36,303 nt of DNA, taken from positions 1 to 36,303 of the forward strand of contig JAECRA010000044.1 in the NCBI GenBank assembly GCA_015999985.1. Reading direction: 5' to 3'. Within the stretch, counting starts at the first letter, position 1; the number at the start of each line of letters is the position of its first letter. Of this stretch, positions 17,117-25,052 are shown piece by piece. This DNA is from Comamonadaceae bacterium. GTDB taxonomy: Bacteria > Pseudomonadota > Gammaproteobacteria > Burkholderiales > Burkholderiaceae_C. Made by a program: the position numbers and the translations under genes. The notes under the pieces are model-generated. The model made no database searches and had not been told where the DNA came from. It was given only the letters and a program-made list of their open reading frames with translations.

Positions 17117-17497
17117 ATGTTCCGCACCTTGCTCAAATCCAAGATACACCGCGCTGCGGCTACCCATAGTGAACTGCACTATGAAGGCTCATGTGCCATT
17201 GATGAAAACCTGATGGATGCCGCCGACATAGTGGAGAACGAGCAGATCCACGTTTGGAACGTCAACAATGGCGAGCGCTTTGTCACCTATGCCATTAAAG
17301 GGGAGCGCGGGAGCGGCATGATCTCGGTGAACGGCTCTGCAGCGCGGCGAGCGGCGGTGGGTGATTTGCTCATCATTGCAGCCTTTGCACAGGTGCACGA
17401 AGACCGGATTGCGGAACACAAACCCAAGCTTGTGTTCGTGGATTCAGAAAACCGCCAGGTGGCGTTGCGCCAGACCGTTCCGACTCAACTCAGTTGA
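17117..17497 (+). CDS. panD: Aspartate 1-decarboxylase
   Basis: A 126-residue pyruvoyl enzyme that converts L-aspartate to beta-alanine for pantothenate and CoA synthesis in the cytoplasm. The self-cleavage site is clear: HYEGSCAID, with cleavage expected between Gly24 and Ser25 so that Ser25 becomes the pyruvoyl group. Lys9 (KSKIHRA), Tyr22 and the segment [20 protein letters not shown] are characteristic. Length matches the E. coli enzyme. ATG 17117 is preceded by AAGGAG at a good distance. It appears monocistronic, with a stem-loop directly after the stop and the convergent CoA-transferase gene beyond it. Confidence 0.97.
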   Translation: MFRTLLKSKIHRAAATHSELHYEGSCAIDENLMDAADIVENEQIHVWNVNNGERFVTYAIKGERGSGMISVNGSAARRAAVGDLLIIAAFAQVHEDRIAEHKPKLVFVDSENRQVALRQTVPTQLS

Positions 17498-17529
17498 GAG
17501 AGGCTCGCGTGGGTCACGCGCAGTCTCTC
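17498..17529 (+). terminator. Stem-loop directly after panD
   Basis: GAGAG (17498-17502) pairs with CTCTC (17525-17529), and inside it CGCGTG (17506-17511) pairs with CACGCG (17515-17520) around a GGT loop. It begins right after the panD stop. There is no T-run after it, so intrinsic termination is only possible. Confidence 0.45.
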
Positions 17530-17587
17530 GATCCGACGCCCGCCGGGGGTGCCGCTGCCATTCGGGATAGAGGGGATGCGCAGGGTC

Positions 17588-17612
17588 CAGGCCTGCGATG
17601 AAGACAGGCCTG
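17588..17612. terminator. CAGGCCTG inverted repeat between convergent genes
   Basis: The self-complementary octamer CAGGCCTG occurs at 17588-17595 and 17605-17612 and can fold as an 8-bp stem with a 9-base loop. It lies 10 bases before the stop of the minus-strand CoA-transferase gene and could terminate either convergent transcript. Short T-rich sequence (TCTTG) follows on the plus strand only. Confidence 0.5.
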
Positions 17613-17621
17613 TCTTGAGCG

Positions 17622-18845
17622 TCAACGTGGGCCTGCGATTTCAGTCTCTAACTCCTTCAGCACCTCTTCGGTATGCTCGCCCAGTGCCGACAGTCGCCCA
17701 GGCTGTCGACAGATCCCCTCCATATTGATGGGCAGGCCTGGCAGGCTGATGGAGTCCCGGCCTGCGGCGTGCATATCTACGAAAAGGTCCTCGCTCACGC
17801 CGGCCTGTCCTGCATGCACTTGCGACATGTCCCGTATCGCGCCTGCGACGATGCCTCCTTCAGCCAGCATGTCCACCAGAGCGTCAGAGTCGAACTGGCT
17901 CAGTGCTTGTTTGAGCACTGTCATCAGTTCTGCACGGTGCTTGACGCGTGAGGGGTTGTTGATGAAGCGCGGGTCTTGTGCAAGCTCAGGCTGGCCTATG
18001 GTTTTGCAGAGGCGGACAAAGTGATCGTCCATATACGCCGAGAGCACGACCTTTCCGTCACGCGTTTCGATGACGTCGGCCGCAGGCGCCACCGTGGGCT
18101 GGCCGTTACCGCGGCGAATGGGCATGTGGCCATTCTGGCGATATTCGGCCCAGGCATTCGCCAATGCCGCGACCGCGACATCAACCAGGGAAAGCTCTAC
18201 CAGCGTGCCGCGTCCGCTGACGCTGCGCCGCACCAGCGCTGCCAATACCCCGGTGGCAAGAGACTGTGCGGCCAAGATGTCCACGACCGTAAATCCTACG
18301 CGCACTGGATCCCGGTCTGCATCGCCATTGAGGCTCATCATGCCGCTTTCCGCCTGGGCTGCGATATCAAACCCTGCGCGAATGCTGGCGGGGCCGGTCT
18401 GGCCGAAAGCGCTGACGCGGCCATAGATAAGGCGTGGCGCCTGCGCGAGCAGTTGATCCGCGCCCAGGCCCAGTTTTTCCAGAGCGCCAGGCCGCGAGTT
18501 GGCCAGCACCACGTCTGCACTGCACGCCAGCCGCTGAGCCAGCGACTGACCCTCGGGGGTGCGAAGATCCAGCACGACCGAGCGCTTGTTGCGGTTGTAG
18601 GCGCTGAACATCGGGCCACAATCATCACGTGCCCAACCCAGGCGGCGCGAGGCGTCGCCGCCTGGGGGCTCAACTTTGATGACATCCGCACCCAGGTCAG
18701 CCAGGGTCTGCGCCGCCGCAGGGGCTGCGATGTACTGACCAAAATCCAGGACGCGAAAACCATGAAGCGGGGCAGGCACAGTGCTCAATAGGGCCTGATG
18801 CGTTGTCATCGGGCTGGTGCTGGTGTTCTGGCTGGGTTGACTCAT
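17622..18845 (-). CDS. CaiB/BaiF (class III) CoA-transferase
   Basis: A 407-residue class III CoA transferase that moves CoA between acyl-CoA and a free acid, probably activating the substrate of this operon. The N-terminal block GFRVLDFGQYIAAPAAAQ, then ADVIKVEPPGGDASR, and NRNKRSVVLDL are family hallmarks. The catalytic Asp is Asp160 in AGFDIAAQAESG, the residue that forms the anhydride in formyl-CoA transferase. ATG overlaps the crotonase stop by 4 bases (18842-18845), so the genes are translationally coupled. It is the last gene of a six-gene minus-strand operon. The substrate is not deducible; the mixed neighbourhood points to a branched, cyclic or aromatic-derived acid. Confidence 0.92.
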   Translation of the reverse strand: MSQPSQNTSTSPMTTHQALLSTVPAPLHGFRVLDFGQYIAAPAAAQTLADLGADVIKVEPPGGDASRRLGWARDDCGPMFSAYNRNKRSVVLDLRTPEGQSLAQRLACSADVVLANSRPGALEKLGLGADQLLAQAPRLIYGRVSAFGQTGPASIRAGFDIAAQAESGMMSLNGDADRDPVRVGFTVVDILAAQSLATGVLAALVRRSVSGRGTLVELSLVDVAVAALANAWAEYRQNGHMPIRRGNGQPTVAPAADVIETRDGKVVLSAYMDDHFVRLCKTIGQPELAQDPRFINNPSRVKHRAELMTVLKQALSQFDSDALVDMLAEGGIVAGAIRDMSQVHAGQAGVSEDLFVDMHAAGRDSISLPGLPINMEGICRQPGRLSALGEHTEEVLKELETEIAGPR

Positions 18846-19639
18846 GTTCCACCCCCGAATCGGGGTTTCCTTTTCTCAAAGAAGGCGGCGGCGCCTTCCT
18901 TGAAGTCATCGCTTCCGAACAGAGGCGGCGCGTTGTCGATCTGAAAACCCAGCGCCTGCTCGAGCGTCATGGGAGATTGCCGAAGTCCTGTCTTGATGCG
19001 TCCGAATGCACGAGCAGGCCCCTTTGCAATGCGGCCCGCAATTTTTCTGGCCATGACAAGGGCGCTGCCTTCTGCTTCGTATTCGTCCGCAAGGCCGAGC
19101 GACACGGCTTCGCTGCCTTTGACCTCATCTGCCCAGAGCATCAGGCGGCGTGCTTGCGAAACTCCAACGCGTGCGGGCAGTGACCAGAAGAGGGCCGCAT
19201 CCGGCATGGCCCCTACCCGCGTGAAAGCACAGCAAAACACGGCGCTCTGTCCGGCGACGACGATGTCGCACGCTGCAGCCAGCCCCAGGCCGGCTCCATA
19301 GGCTGGGCCGTCCACAGCGGCGACGATCAGCTTGTCTGACAGTGCGATGCGTCGATATAGCCAGGTGTTTCGCGTCATGCGCATGCGCACTTCTTCTTCG
19401 CTGCCTGCAGCCAACTGGCGCAAGTCACCCCCGGAGCAGAATGCACCGCCTGCCCCGGTGATGATGGCCGCGCGCAAGCTGGCGTCCTGCTCCAGCTCTT
19501 CCAACCCCGCCATCAGGCCTTCGTAGATGCCAGGCGTTTGTAGAGAGTTGCGGTTTTTCGGCGAGTTCAGGGTCAGCTGGATGATCCCATCGCTGCGCTC
19601 GATGAGAACCGGCTCTTGAGGCTCATTGGATGGGGTCAT
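18842..19639 (-). CDS. Enoyl-CoA hydratase/isomerase (crotonase) family protein
   Basis: A 265-residue crotonase. The oxyanion-hole segments are present: GAFCSGGDL (65-73) and GPAYGAGLGLAAACD (111-125). The two catalytic glutamates of true enoyl-CoA hydratases appear to be missing: the first position falls at Gly119 and the second at about Phe139. An Asp (Asp147, in GAMPDAAL) instead aligns with the Asp of PaaG-type isomerases (VPDSGG). An isomerase or another crotonase reaction is thus more likely than hydration; this alignment was made by eye. The start overlaps the upstream dehydrogenase stop (19636-19639, ATGA), as does its own stop with the next gene. Confidence 0.9.
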   Translation of the reverse strand: MTPSNEPQEPVLIERSDGIIQLTLNSPKNRNSLQTPGIYEGLMAGLEELEQDASLRAAIITGAGGAFCSGGDLRQLAAGSEEEVRMRMTRNTWLYRRIALSDKLIVAAVDGPAYGAGLGLAAACDIVVAGQSAVFCCAFTRVGAMPDAALFWSLPARVGVSQARRLMLWADEVKGSEAVSLGLADEYEAEGSALVMARKIAGRIAKGPARAFGRIKTGLRQSPMTLEQALGFQIDNAPPLFGSDDFKEGAAAFFEKRKPRFGGGT

Positions 19640-20751
19640 GTCATGGCTCCCAAGGAAATATCCGCCAGGCGATCGGAGTGATCGGTGCTGGTGCCGTAGA
19701 GATCAGCGGCGAGCGCCAGACGCCGCACATAGGCGCCCAGTACGTATTCGTCGGTCATGCCGATGGCACCATGCAGCTGAATGGCTTCTTCCCAGGTGTG
19801 GCGAGCCACATGCCCTGTGCGCATCGCGAGCGCAGCAACCTGTCGGCTTTGCGGCACTTGAGCGGCTTCCAGGCACAAGGCACGTGTTTCCTGAAGCTCG
19901 ACATACAGATCAACCAGCCTGTGTTGCACGATCTGGTTTTGCCCCAAGGCGCGGCCAAACTGCCGCCTGGTCCGTACGTAGTCCAGCGTGATGTCGAATG
20001 CCGCTTGCGCCGTGCCCAGCGTTTCTGCGCAATGCGCCACCAGTCCTCGGTCCAGCACCAGGCTCAATTGCTGAAGCAAATCTTCGGTGGGCGCCTCCTG
20101 TAGCAAGCTCGCCTTGACATCGCTCATGAGCAAGCTGGCGGCATGTCTTCCGTCGTACAAGCGCTCATTTTTCAAAGCCATACCCGAGGCCGAGCCCTCC
20201 ACAAGGAACAGGCCTGTCCGGGTGGTGTCGTGGACAAGCTGCGCCGTGACGATCAGTGCGTCGGCGCCACCTGCACCTGGCATCAAGCCTTTAGCGCCCG
20301 AGACTCGCCAGAAATCGCCCTCGCGCGTGGCCTTTGCGGACGGAAGCATCAGCATGGCGGCGCCATCGGATTCCCAAGCCGACCAGACCACACGGCGTTC
20401 GCCTGCAGCGAGTTCCGCAAGCCAGGATGCTCGCAGCGCCCCTCGGGTGAAGACATCCATCAAGCCGTTGCCAAGCACGGCGCTGGAGACGAAAGGCTCC
20501 GTGAGCAAAGCGCGCCCCAGTTGCTCCGCCAGCAGGCACTGTTCCGGCAGGCCCGCCCCCATGCCCCCATCTGCCTCTGGCAATGCGATGCCCAGCCAGC
20601 CGAGTTCGGCCAGTTCGCGCCATCGCTCTGGCGGGCACCCTGTCGCGTGGTCGGACGCCATGGATCGAACTTCTGGCGTGCAGGCGCGTTCCGTCCAGCG
20701 GCGCGCGCTGTCGACCAGCATCGTGCGAATATCAGTATCTGTTTCAGTCAT
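19636..20751 (-). CDS. Acyl-CoA dehydrogenase, FadE27-like probable non-catalytic subunit
   Basis: A 371-residue acyl-CoA dehydrogenase-fold protein. Its N-terminal domain has LGWLGIALPEADGGMGAGLPEQC and LAEQLGRALLTEPF, and its C-terminal domain has YVRTRRQFGRALGQNQIVQHRLVD and QLHGAIGMTDEY. The usual catalytic Glu positions are altered: the C-terminal YEG motif reads LYGTSTDH, and the alternative IVD-type position reads LDRGLVAHC. The FAD/CoA core SEPxxGSD is also degraded to VWSAWESDG. This pattern fits the inactive partner of heteromeric dehydrogenases such as FadE26-FadE27 of steroid catabolism. I chose ATG 20751, overlapping the upstream dehydrogenase stop by 4 bases (20748-20751). Confidence 0.88.
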   Translation of the reverse strand: MTETDTDIRTMLVDSARRWTERACTPEVRSMASDHATGCPPERWRELAELGWLGIALPEADGGMGAGLPEQCLLAEQLGRALLTEPFVSSAVLGNGLMDVFTRGALRASWLAELAAGERRVVWSAWESDGAAMLMLPSAKATREGDFWRVSGAKGLMPGAGGADALIVTAQLVHDTTRTGLFLVEGSASGMALKNERLYDGRHAASLLMSDVKASLLQEAPTEDLLQQLSLVLDRGLVAHCAETLGTAQAAFDITLDYVRTRRQFGRALGQNQIVQHRLVDLYVELQETRALCLEAAQVPQSRQVAALAMRTGHVARHTWEEAIQLHGAIGMTDEYVLGAYVRRLALAADLYGTSTDHSDRLADISLGAMT

Positions 20752-21935
20752 AGCGCGAGCACCTGCTTGGCAATGATGTTGTGCTGAATTTCGCTGGTGC
20801 CGCCAGCGATGGTGTAGCCACGAGCAAGGAACCTGCGAGAGGATGCCGTTCCGGCAAAGGTGTCCTGAGGGGTGGCGTTGGCTTGCCCAGCCAGCCATTC
20901 TTGCGACAGGGCCATGGCTTCAGGTCCGAGAGCGTCAACGATCAACTCTTCCCAGAGTTGAATGAGCCGGCTTCCACGCATCTTGAGCATGGAAACCTCT
21001 GCCCCCAGGCGTTCTCCTGAAGCTTGGCGTGCGATGAAGCGCCCTGCATTGGCCTCCAGTGCGATCAACCGTGACTCCAGATCTGCGAAGCGCTCTCGGA
21101 ACCAGGGCATGTTCGCCACGAGGCGACCGCCCCGTGTGCGCGAGAGGGCAATTTCCTTGACACGGGCCATGCGGCGCTTGTTCTCTCCAATGCGAGCGAG
21201 TTTGAGGCGTTCGAACTCCAGCAGCGATTTGGCGACCGTCCATCCCTTGTTCTCTTCCCCGATGCGCTGCGCTGCAGGTACGCGCACATCGTTGAAAAAC
21301 ACTTCACAGAACACCGGCCATCCATGGATACCGACGATGGGCCTCACGGTGATTCCCGGTGTATTCATCTCTATCAGCAGGAAACTGATGCCCTCTTGCG
21401 GCTTATCCCCCCGATCGGTGCGAACCAGCACGAAGATCCAGTCCGCATACTGCGCATAGGACGTCCAGATCTTGGAGCCGTTGACCACGTATTCGTTTCC
21501 GTTGCTCTCCGCGCGGGTTGTGAGCCCCGCCAGGTCAGAACCGGCATTCGGTTCAGAGTAGCCTTGGCACCACCATTGCTGTCCGCTGGCGATGGCCGGT
21601 AGGAACCGCTGTTGTTGCTGGGGCGTTCCGAAACGCATCAGCACGGGGCCGATCATGTCGAAGGTGATGGCATTCAGTTCTGGGGCTCCCCCCAGGGCCA
21701 TTTCTTCGTCAAAGACCATCTGCTGGGCAACCGTCCAGCCTCGTCCGCCCCATTTTTCTGGCCAGTGCGGTATGAGCACGCCTGCGGTGGCAAGGCGTCC
21801 ATGCCAATCGTGCAATTGCACACGTGTAGGCATCTGACCCTGGCGCACGGTCTGGCGCAGATCGTCTGGCAATTGTGTGGCGACGAACTGCCGCACCTCC
21901 TGGCGAAACTCTTCAAGGTCTGTCGTGATGAACAT
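20748..21935 (-). CDS. Acyl-CoA dehydrogenase, catalytic FadE26/FadE17-like subunit
   Basis: A flavin-dependent dehydrogenase of 395 residues forming the alpha,beta double bond in an acyl-CoA and passing electrons to ETF. The FAD-binding segment QGYSEPNAGSDLAGL, then KIWTSYAQYAD and the C-terminal GYTIAGGTSEIQ are typical. The MCAD-type catalytic Glu is replaced (AGGTSEIQ), but LLEFERLKLAR has Glu242 at the isovaleryl-CoA-dehydrogenase position, so the protein should be active. I chose ATG 21935 (GGAG six bases upstream) over ATG 21947, which lacks a ribosome binding site. It probably forms an alpha2beta2 complex with the product of the next gene, to which it is coupled by ATGA overlap. Confidence 0.9.
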   Translation of the reverse strand: MFITTDLEEFRQEVRQFVATQLPDDLRQTVRQGQMPTRVQLHDWHGRLATAGVLIPHWPEKWGGRGWTVAQQMVFDEEMALGGAPELNAITFDMIGPVLMRFGTPQQQQRFLPAIASGQQWWCQGYSEPNAGSDLAGLTTRAESNGNEYVVNGSKIWTSYAQYADWIFVLVRTDRGDKPQEGISFLLIEMNTPGITVRPIVGIHGWPVFCEVFFNDVRVPAAQRIGEENKGWTVAKSLLEFERLKLARIGENKRRMARVKEIALSRTRGGRLVANMPWFRERFADLESRLIALEANAGRFIARQASGERLGAEVSMLKMRGSRLIQLWEELIVDALGPEAMALSQEWLAGQANATPQDTFAGTASSRRFLARGYTIAGGTSEIQHNIIAKQVLAL

Positions 21936-21959
21936 ACTTGTCTCCATCTTGTTGCGCCA

Positions 21960-23138
21960 TCAGGGCGTCAGGCCATGGTGCAGTGCCCGCCGGGCTATGG
22001 CTGCACGGTGAACTTCTGAAGCTCCGTCGTAGATTCGAAATGGCCGCAACATGCGCAAGATCATGGACAGCGGAATGTCCTCTGAAATGCCCAGTGCGCC
22101 GCAGATCTGCACCGCTGAATCTGCCACCTGGTAGACCGCTTCTGAAACAAACACCTTGGCCATCGAGGAGTGATGCCTGATGGAGTCGTCCTCGTCGAGC
22201 CGACGTGCTACGTCCAATACGACCTGTCTGCAGGCGTAGAGCTGAATGTGGGCATCAGCGACCATGGCCTGGACCATCTGGTGGTCTGCCAGTTTGACGC
22301 CTTGTGATTCGCGCCGCAGGGCATACTCTTGCGCGATGCTCATCGCACGGGAGGCCAAGCCTATGTAGCGCATGCAATGAAAAAGCCGCGCGCCTTCCAG
22401 GCGCAATTGGGAATGCGCCATCCCCTGGCCTTCTTCGCCAATGAGCGCTTCATCCGGAACCTTGCATCCTTGCAGCAATATCTCTGCATGGCCCCCGATG
22501 TCAAAGGGTTCCATGGTGGGGATATCTCGTACGATTTGAAAGCCAGGTGTGTCCATGTCCACCAGAAACCAAGATGGCCCGGATTCGGTGCGCGCGACAA
22601 CGATGGCGAAGTCGGCCTTCATGGCGCCTGAGATAAACCACTTATGGCCGTCAATCTGCCAACCGCCCTCGGTTCGACGCGCCGTGGTGGATAGCATGCG
22701 TGGGTCTGACCCCACGCCAGGAGCTGGCTCGGTCATGGCAAAGCAGGAAGCGCGCTCTCCCCGAAGCAAAGGCAACAGGTAGCGTGCTCGTTGATCCGGA
22801 CTGGCCAGGCGCTCCAGCGCAAAGATGTCAGGCTGGGTGGGTGGCGCGCAGCCGAGCGCCAACGGCCCGAGAAAGCTGCGGCCTGCTTGTTCCAGATAGG
22901 CGCAGCATTCGGTCCAGGACAGCCCCAGCCCACCATCTTCACGGCGGGCGCGTGGACCAGACAAGCCGCGCGCGGTTGCCAGAGCATTCAGCGCCTGCGA
23001 AGTACGGCGTACCTCAGGGCCATCATGGGCAGCGGCCAGGCTTTCGCGCGGAATGACTTCAGTGTCTATGAAGTTTCTGAGGTCCTCTATGAGCGCGCTG
23101 TATTCCTCGGGCGAGCGCGTGCTGGCCAGATGCCTCAT
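21960..23138 (-). CDS. Acyl-CoA dehydrogenase
   Basis: A third acyl-CoA dehydrogenase in the operon, 392 residues, from a different subfamily (ACAD10/11-like). It has AMTEPAPGVGSDPRML for FAD binding, DGHKWFISGAMKADF in the central beta-domain, and a C-terminal RIYDGASEVHRAAIARR. There Asp occupies the position of the usual catalytic Glu (YDG for YEG), a substitution seen in other members. I chose ATG 23138 because it overlaps the stop of the binding-protein gene (23135-23138, ATGA). With its neighbours it implies successive or branched dehydrogenations of one carbon skeleton. Electrons would reach quinone through ETF and the ETF-QO encoded at 32148. Confidence 0.9.
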   Translation of the reverse strand: MRHLASTRSPEEYSALIEDLRNFIDTEVIPRESLAAAHDGPEVRRTSQALNALATARGLSGPRARREDGGLGLSWTECCAYLEQAGRSFLGPLALGCAPPTQPDIFALERLASPDQRARYLLPLLRGERASCFAMTEPAPGVGSDPRMLSTTARRTEGGWQIDGHKWFISGAMKADFAIVVARTESGPSWFLVDMDTPGFQIVRDIPTMEPFDIGGHAEILLQGCKVPDEALIGEEGQGMAHSQLRLEGARLFHCMRYIGLASRAMSIAQEYALRRESQGVKLADHQMVQAMVADAHIQLYACRQVVLDVARRLDEDDSIRHHSSMAKVFVSEAVYQVADSAVQICGALGISEDIPLSMILRMLRPFRIYDGASEVHRAAIARRALHHGLTP

Positions 23139-24100
23139 TTGGAGATCACCTTGACGACCTTGGTCCATTGCTGGGCGTCCCTGGCAACGAAGGCGGCGAA
23201 GTCCTGGGTGCCCATAAATGCCTCTTCGCCGCCGGCCGCGACCAGCCTCTGTTTGACATCTGCGCTGGCACTGGCTTGTCGCATGGCTGCTTCCAAGGTG
23301 CGAATGACTTCTGGTGGCGTACCGGCCGGCGCGTGCAGGCCATACCAGGAGAGCACGGCTGCACCTGGGTAGCCAGCTTCCGCAATGGTCGGCACATCAG
23401 GCAGTTGCGCGGAGCGGACGTTGCTCATGTTCGCCAAGGCGCGCAGCTTGCCACCCTGAACTTGCGGGTAGGCCACCGACGACGGCAGCACTGCCATGGA
23501 AATCAACCCATTGATCAAGTCCGGAACAACGGGTGGCGCACCCTTGTACATCACGGGCTCTAACCGCAGACCCGCTTCCGCACTGAACAATTCATTGGCA
23601 ATGTGTTGAGGCGTTCCATTTCCGCCGTTGGCGTATTGCAAAGGCCTGGGCGCTTTCTTGGCCATATCGACGAATTCCTTGACCGTGCGGGCAGGCGAGG
23701 TAGCTGGTACTACGAAATAGCTGGGCGACAGGGAGAAGCGACCCACTGGCGTGAATTGCTTGGGTGACCAGCGCAGGTTGGTCTCCAGCAAGGGCGCCGC
23801 ATTCAGAAAACTCGCCGATACGATCAGCGTGTAGCCATCCGGGGCTGCCTGGGAAACGGACTCAGCGGCGATGCTTCCACTGGCGCCGGGTTTGGCTTCC
23901 ACCACGATAGGTGTCTTCAACACTTCAGACATGGTTTGGGTGAGCGCGCGCGTTTGCACATCCACAACGCCACCTGCCGCATAGGGCACCACGATCTTGA
24001 TGGGTTTTGCCGGGTAAGTGTCTGCGGCAAGCGCAGATGCACCAAGGATGCTCACCGCGCTGAGGGCAGCCAGGAGCTGAAATGGGTACCGACGGTTCAT
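23135..24100 (-). CDS. Tripartite tricarboxylate transporter (Bug family) substrate-binding protein
   Basis: A 321-residue periplasmic binding protein. A signal peptide (basic MNRRYPFQ, hydrophobic core, cleavage after ASALA) precedes the Bug signature YPAKPIKIVVPYAAGGVVDVQTR. Then come PDGYTLIVSAS, YANGGNGTPQH and APAGTPPEVIRTLE, all characteristic. ATG 24100 has AAAGGAGA upstream. It is the first gene of the six-gene catabolic operon. No TctA/TctB membrane partners are nearby, as is usual for the many orphan Bug proteins of Burkholderiales. It presumably captures the acid that the CoA transferase activates, but the ligand is unknown. Confidence 0.93.
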   Translation of the reverse strand: MNRRYPFQLLAALSAVSILGASALAADTYPAKPIKIVVPYAAGGVVDVQTRALTQTMSEVLKTPIVVEAKPGASGSIAAESVSQAAPDGYTLIVSASFLNAAPLLETNLRWSPKQFTPVGRFSLSPSYFVVPATSPARTVKEFVDMAKKAPRPLQYANGGNGTPQHIANELFSAEAGLRLEPVMYKGAPPVVPDLINGLISMAVLPSSVAYPQVQGGKLRALANMSNVRSAQLPDVPTIAEAGYPGAAVLSWYGLHAPAGTPPEVIRTLEAAMRQASASADVKQRLVAAGGEEAFMGTQDFAAFVARDAQQWTKVVKVISK

Positions 24101-24159
24101 CGAATGTCTCCTTTATGGGGTTGAAGCACCCGCCGAATTCCATATTTTTCGGCTGCCTC

Positions 24160-24177
24160 AACCTGTCATGATAGGTT
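24160..24177. promoter_or_regulatory. Operator-like palindrome O1 between gntR and the catabolic operon
   Basis: AACCTGTCATGATAGGTT is an 18-bp near-perfect palindrome (16 of 18 positions symmetric). It contains the -10 box (TATCAT, minus strand 24173-24168) of the catabolic operon, so a bound repressor would block initiation. The neighbouring HutC-type GntR protein is the obvious candidate binder. Confidence 0.7.
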
Positions 24178-24196
24178 CTTATTGTGCGTGTGGCAA
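24168..24196 (-). promoter_or_regulatory. Sigma-70-like promoter of the catabolic operon
   Basis: On the minus strand TTGCCA (24196-24191) and TATCAT (24173-24168) are separated by exactly 17 bases. Both hexamers match the consensus at four or more positions. The predicted transcript would start near 24161 and have a leader of about 60 bases before the ATG at 24100. Confidence 0.65.
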
Positions 24197-24214
24197 TACC
24201 TGATATGACAGGTT
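24197..24214. promoter_or_regulatory. Operator-like half-symmetric site O2
   Basis: TACCTGATATGACAGGTT is a weaker palindrome (12 of 18 positions symmetric). It shares the arm ATGACAGGTT with the reverse complement of the 24160 site. Its centre lies 37 bases from that of the first site and directly abuts the -35 box, suggesting cooperative binding. It is also within 60 bases of the gntR start, so autoregulation is plausible. Confidence 0.6.
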
Positions 24215-24272
24215 GGGATTTAGGGTTTACACTGGCTGGACGCCTATTCGACACAGCCAACTTTGGACGAAC

Positions 24273-25028
24273 ATGATCAGTTCCAGCCCCCCGATCACAG
24301 CCAACACAGACTCGACTGGCGGCGTGCCTTTGTTTGCGCAAATCAAAGGGCGTTTGCGCGACGACATCCTTGAAAAGCGTTTGCCAGCTGGCCAGAAGTT
24401 GCCTTCGGAAGCCCAATTGCAGCTAGCCTTTGGGGTCAGCCGTATCACCGTGAGGCAGGCTTTGAATGAGTTGCAGGCGGAGGGTTTGATCGAAACCCTG
24501 AACGGCAAAGGCAGCTTTGTTACGCGCCCTGCCGAGGCTTCACGTCTTGGCATGCTCGCGGGGTTCAATGAAATGCTGCGATCCCATGGCCGAGTGGCCA
24601 GCGGACGAACCTTCAGTGTGCGCACGGGCCCTGCGCCGCCTCGTGTGGCCCGTGCGCTGAAACTGGCGCCTGCGACGCCCGTCACCATTGTGCGCACGGT
24701 GAGGATGGCGGACGGTGTTCCCGCTGCTTTTTTTCAGACGTACTACGAACCCACTCTGGGGCGTGAAACCATGGCTTCGCGCCTTGCCGACGAAGACGCC
24801 ATGAATCTGCTGGAGGAGGAGCTCGGGTTTCGGCTCGACTGCACTCAGATTGCGGCATCGGCCGTGAAGGCCGGTCGGATGAGAGGGGTTTTGCTGAATG
24901 TGCCTGCGGACACGCCGCTGCTTTACATGCGCTTTGTGCCCCACGACCTCACGGGGCTGGCGCTGCTTTACGCCGACATGTACAGCTTACCGGAGCAATT
25001 CACATACCGGGCGGTGGTAAGGCGGTAG
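24273..25028 (+). CDS. GntR-family transcriptional regulator, HutC/UTRA type
   Basis: A 251-residue regulator. A winged helix-turn-helix occupies about residues 18-86 (FAQIKGRLRDDILEKRLPAG, then LPSEAQLQLAFGVSRITVRQ, then GKGSFVT). It is followed by a UTRA ligand-binding domain (about 95-245) with YYEPTLGRE and LLEEELGFRLDC. I chose ATG 24273; the 20-residue upstream extension of the frame is not GntR-like. The gene is divergent from the catabolic operon and faces the two palindromes at 24160-24214, so it probably represses that operon until a pathway acid or CoA ester binds. It converges with the second regulator gene 24 bases downstream. Confidence 0.92.
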   Translation: MISSSPPITANTDSTGGVPLFAQIKGRLRDDILEKRLPAGQKLPSEAQLQLAFGVSRITVRQALNELQAEGLIETLNGKGSFVTRPAEASRLGMLAGFNEMLRSHGRVASGRTFSVRTGPAPPRVARALKLAPATPVTIVRTVRMADGVPAAFFQTYYEPTLGRETMASRLADEDAMNLLEEELGFRLDCTQIAASAVKAGRMRGVLLNVPADTPLLYMRFVPHDLTGLALLYADMYSLPEQFTYRAVVRR

Positions 25029-25052
25029 GCTTGAGGGATTCATTCGCCCTGG

